Shown here: one piece after another, positions 62,395 to 64,000 of the stretch
How the letters are laid out: every line of letters begins with the position of its first letter
How positions within the stretch are numbered: position 1 is the stretch's first letter
Source of the DNA: JAJVHZ01 sp041395385
GTDB taxonomy: Bacteria; Pseudomonadota; Gammaproteobacteria; JAJPIJ01
Length of the DNA: 64,000 nucleotides
Assembly: GCA_041395385.1 (NCBI GenBank)
Contig: JAWLAN010000020.1
Span: 1-64,000 of the forward strand
Direction: 5' to 3'
Position numbers and translations under genes: made by a program
Notes under the pieces: model-generated
What the model was told of the DNA's origin: nothing
Databases searched by the model: none
Seen by the model: the letters and a program-made list of their open reading frames with translations, nothing else

Positions 62395-63426
62395 ATGATT
62401 CAGGTAGGCATCGTTGGCGGCACTGGCTATACCGGCGTGGAGCTGCTGCGCCTGCTCAGCGTGCACCCCGAGGTCGAACTCACGGTCATCACCTCGCGCT
62501 CAGAGGCGGGAATGCCGGTGGCGGACATGTTCCCCAACCTGCGCGGACACGTGCACCTGGATTTTTCGGCGCCGGACACGGCGGCGCTCAAGCGCTGCGA
62601 CCTGGTCTACTTCGCTACGCCCAACGGCACCGCGATGACCATGGCGCCGGAGCTGCTGGACGCCGGCGTGAGGGTCATCGATCTCGCCGCCGACTTCCGC
62701 CTGCGGGATCCGGCGGAATGGGAGCGCTGGTACGGCAAGCCCCACGCCTGTCCGGAATTGCTGGCCGAGGCGGTCTACGGCCTGCCGGAGATGCACCGGG
62801 AGGCCATCCGGTCGGCGCGACTGGTTGCCAACCCGGGCTGTTACGTGACGGCCGTGACGCTCGGCTTCCTGCCGTTGCTCGAGCGGGATCTCGTGGACGC
62901 CGGTCGACTCATCGCCGATGCCAAGTCGGGAGTCAGCGGAGCGGGGCGCGGGGCCGAAGTGCGCAACCTGTACGCCGAGGCCGGTGACAGCTTCCGGGCC
63001 TACGCCGTCCCCGGGCATCGTCATCTGCCGGAGATCACGCAGAATCTGCGGGCGGCAGGGGTCCGCGACCCGTCGTTGATCTTCGTGCCGCATCTCGTGC
63101 CCATGGTACGCGGCATCCACGCGACCCTGTATGCGCGCCTGCGGGATCCGGCCGTCGACGTCCAGGAGGTCTACGAACGGTGCTACGCGGGCGAGGCGTT
63201 CGTGGACGTGATGCCGGCGGGCTCGCACCCGGAGACCCGCACCGTGCGCGGTTCGAACATGTGCCGCCTGGCCGTGCATCGGCCCGCTGGCGGCGATTGC
63301 GTGGTCGTGCTGTCGGTCATCGACAATCTGGTCAAGGGCGCCGCGGGGCAGGCAGTACAGAACATGAATCTGATGTTCGGGCTCGAGGAGTCCGCCGCAC
63401 TGGACGCGCCGGCACTGTTGCCCTGA
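62395..63426 (+). CDS. argC: N-acetyl-gamma-glutamyl-phosphate reductase
   Basis: ArgC (343 aa) reduces N-acetylglutamyl phosphate in arginine synthesis. NADP-binding VGIVGGTGYTGVELLRLL, catalytic C149 in NPGCYVTA, SGVSGAGRG, and PGHRHLPEI are intact. Type 1 length. Other arg genes are not in the window. The 292 bases before it hold no recognisable gene. Confidence 0.96.
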   Translation: MIQVGIVGGTGYTGVELLRLLSVHPEVELTVITSRSEAGMPVADMFPNLRGHVHLDFSAPDTAALKRCDLVYFATPNGTAMTMAPELLDAGVRVIDLAADFRLRDPAEWERWYGKPHACPELLAEAVYGLPEMHREAIRSARLVANPGCYVTAVTLGFLPLLERDLVDAGRLIADAKSGVSGAGRGAEVRNLYAEAGDSFRAYAVPGHRHLPEITQNLRAAGVRDPSLIFVPHLVPMVRGIHATLYARLRDPAVDVQEVYERCYAGEAFVDVMPAGSHPETRTVRGSNMCRLAVHRPAGGDCVVVLSVIDNLVKGAAGQAVQNMNLMFGLEESAALDAPALLP

Positions 63427-63459
63427 CGTCGCGTTCCCGCGTCACGGCTCAACTCCCCT

Positions 63460-64000
63460 ATGGCGATCAAGACCACCCGTCTCGTCGTCAAGCCGCACCG
63501 CCCCGGGCGGCAGCTCCTGCTGGCGATACTCGGGGCAGGAGTCCTCGGCGTGGCGGCCTGGATGGCATTCGAATACGAACAATGGCAGAGGCTGTATGCA
63601 CGTATGACGGCGCTCGCGCGCTCCACGAGCACGGAGGCCGCGGCGGAGTCACTCGAGAAACTGAAGGCCGAAAACACGGACCTCTTGCAGCGGATCACCA
63701 TCCTCGAGCGCGCCGCGCAGATAGACAAGGAGGCCGATATGAGGCTGCAGTCCCATATCCGCGAGTTGCAGGATGAGACCTACGAGCTGAAGGAGGAGCT
63801 GGAGTTCTATCGCAAGGTCGTCGCCGCGGCCAAGGAGGAGAGCGGCCTGCGCATCCAGGGTATGCGCATCGAGCCTCTCAGCGAATCCAGTCGATTCCAC
63901 TACAAGCTGGTCTTAACCAACCTGAGCAAAGATGATAAGGTGACCTCGGGTGACGCCACCATCGAGGTGGCCGGCCGACGCCAGGGCAGCCCGCAGAAAT
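63460..64000 (+). CDS. DUF6776-like membrane-anchored coiled-coil protein, 3' end beyond window
   Basis: Starts 33 bases after argC. An N-terminal membrane helix (RQLLLAILGAGVLGVAAWMAF) is followed by a long coiled coil (EKLKAENTDLLQRITILERA, ELQDETYELKEELEFY), then a beta-rich part (GLRIQGMRIEPLSESSRFHYKLVLTNLSKDDK) cut by the right edge at 180 residues. In related bacteria this gene is followed by a bactofilin gene, so a role in cell envelope or shape is a guess from context. Confidence 0.8.
   Translation, partial: MAIKTTRLVVKPHRPGRQLLLAILGAGVLGVAAWMAFEYEQWQRLYARMTALARSTSTEAAAESLEKLKAENTDLLQRITILERAAQIDKEADMRLQSHIRELQDETYELKEELEFYRKVVAAAKEESGLRIQGMRIEPLSESSRFHYKLVLTNLSKDDKVTSGDATIEVAGRRQGSPQK

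Noticed and set aside
63240..63260. GGTTCGAAC resembling a tRNA T-loop
   Set aside because: Inside argC coding sequence and no cloverleaf can be formed around it.

Overview
The window looks like a chromosomal segment of a GC-rich gammaproteobacterium. The evidence is the gene order mnmG-rsmG-parA-parB-atpIBEFHAGDC-glmU, a FabA-type dehydratase, a bifunctional RlmKL methyltransferase, HemJ, and argC followed by a DUF6776-type gene. It carries about 60 genes, no rRNA or tRNA, no CRISPR array and no insertion sequence that I can see. Two genes (mgtE and the second SDR) need the same +1 frame correction, so either they are broken or the assembly has small errors.

Layout. 1-3295 (minus): a GldG/GldF-type ABC exporter; the auxiliary gene runs off the left edge. 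3518-5863 (minus): a beta-hydroxyacid dehydrogenase and an M20 dipeptidase. 5991-7512: frameshifted mgtE. 7559-14317 is the most interesting stretch, a lipid island. It has a diacylglycerol kinase (minus), a PlcP-like metallophosphoesterase and an Agt-like glycosyltransferase, then a tightly packed run of two small membrane proteins, an Lgt-like protein lacking Lgt catalytic residues, a radical SAM protein of the tetraether-synthase (Tes) type, and two short-chain dehydrogenases. 14381-22363: rlmKL, a large PAS/GAF/GGDEF/EAL protein, a gamma-carbonic anhydrase, a structured inverted-repeat element and a histidine phosphatase.

22499-35804: the conserved housekeeping block of tRNA and rRNA modification, chromosome partitioning, the complete F1Fo ATP synthase and glmU. 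35849-38662: two nitrilase-superfamily amidases around an RraA-like gene and a small hypothetical gene. 38927-41289: a PepSY protein, an OmpR-type regulator and a PhoQ-like kinase behind a tandem TTCAG box.

41377-50240: a gamma-glutamylation catabolic module (PuuD-like hydrolase divergent from a glutamine-synthetase-like ligase, aldehyde dehydrogenase and iron alcohol dehydrogenase). A 738-base non-coding gap follows, then a TRAP transporter. The enzyme set suggests use of an imported amine, possibly an amino alcohol. 50355-53890 (minus): an unrecognised gene pair, then groSL under a CIRCE operator. 54183-62102: a CHASE4-GGDEF cyclase, fabA, a TPR protein, hemL, thiE, thiD, an orphan bufferin (BufA2-like) precursor, hemJ, a TlpA-like thioredoxin and a DUF4126 membrane protein. 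62395-64000: argC and the start of a DUF6776-like gene cut by the right edge.

All functions are assigned by reading motifs and recalling families; no database search was run.
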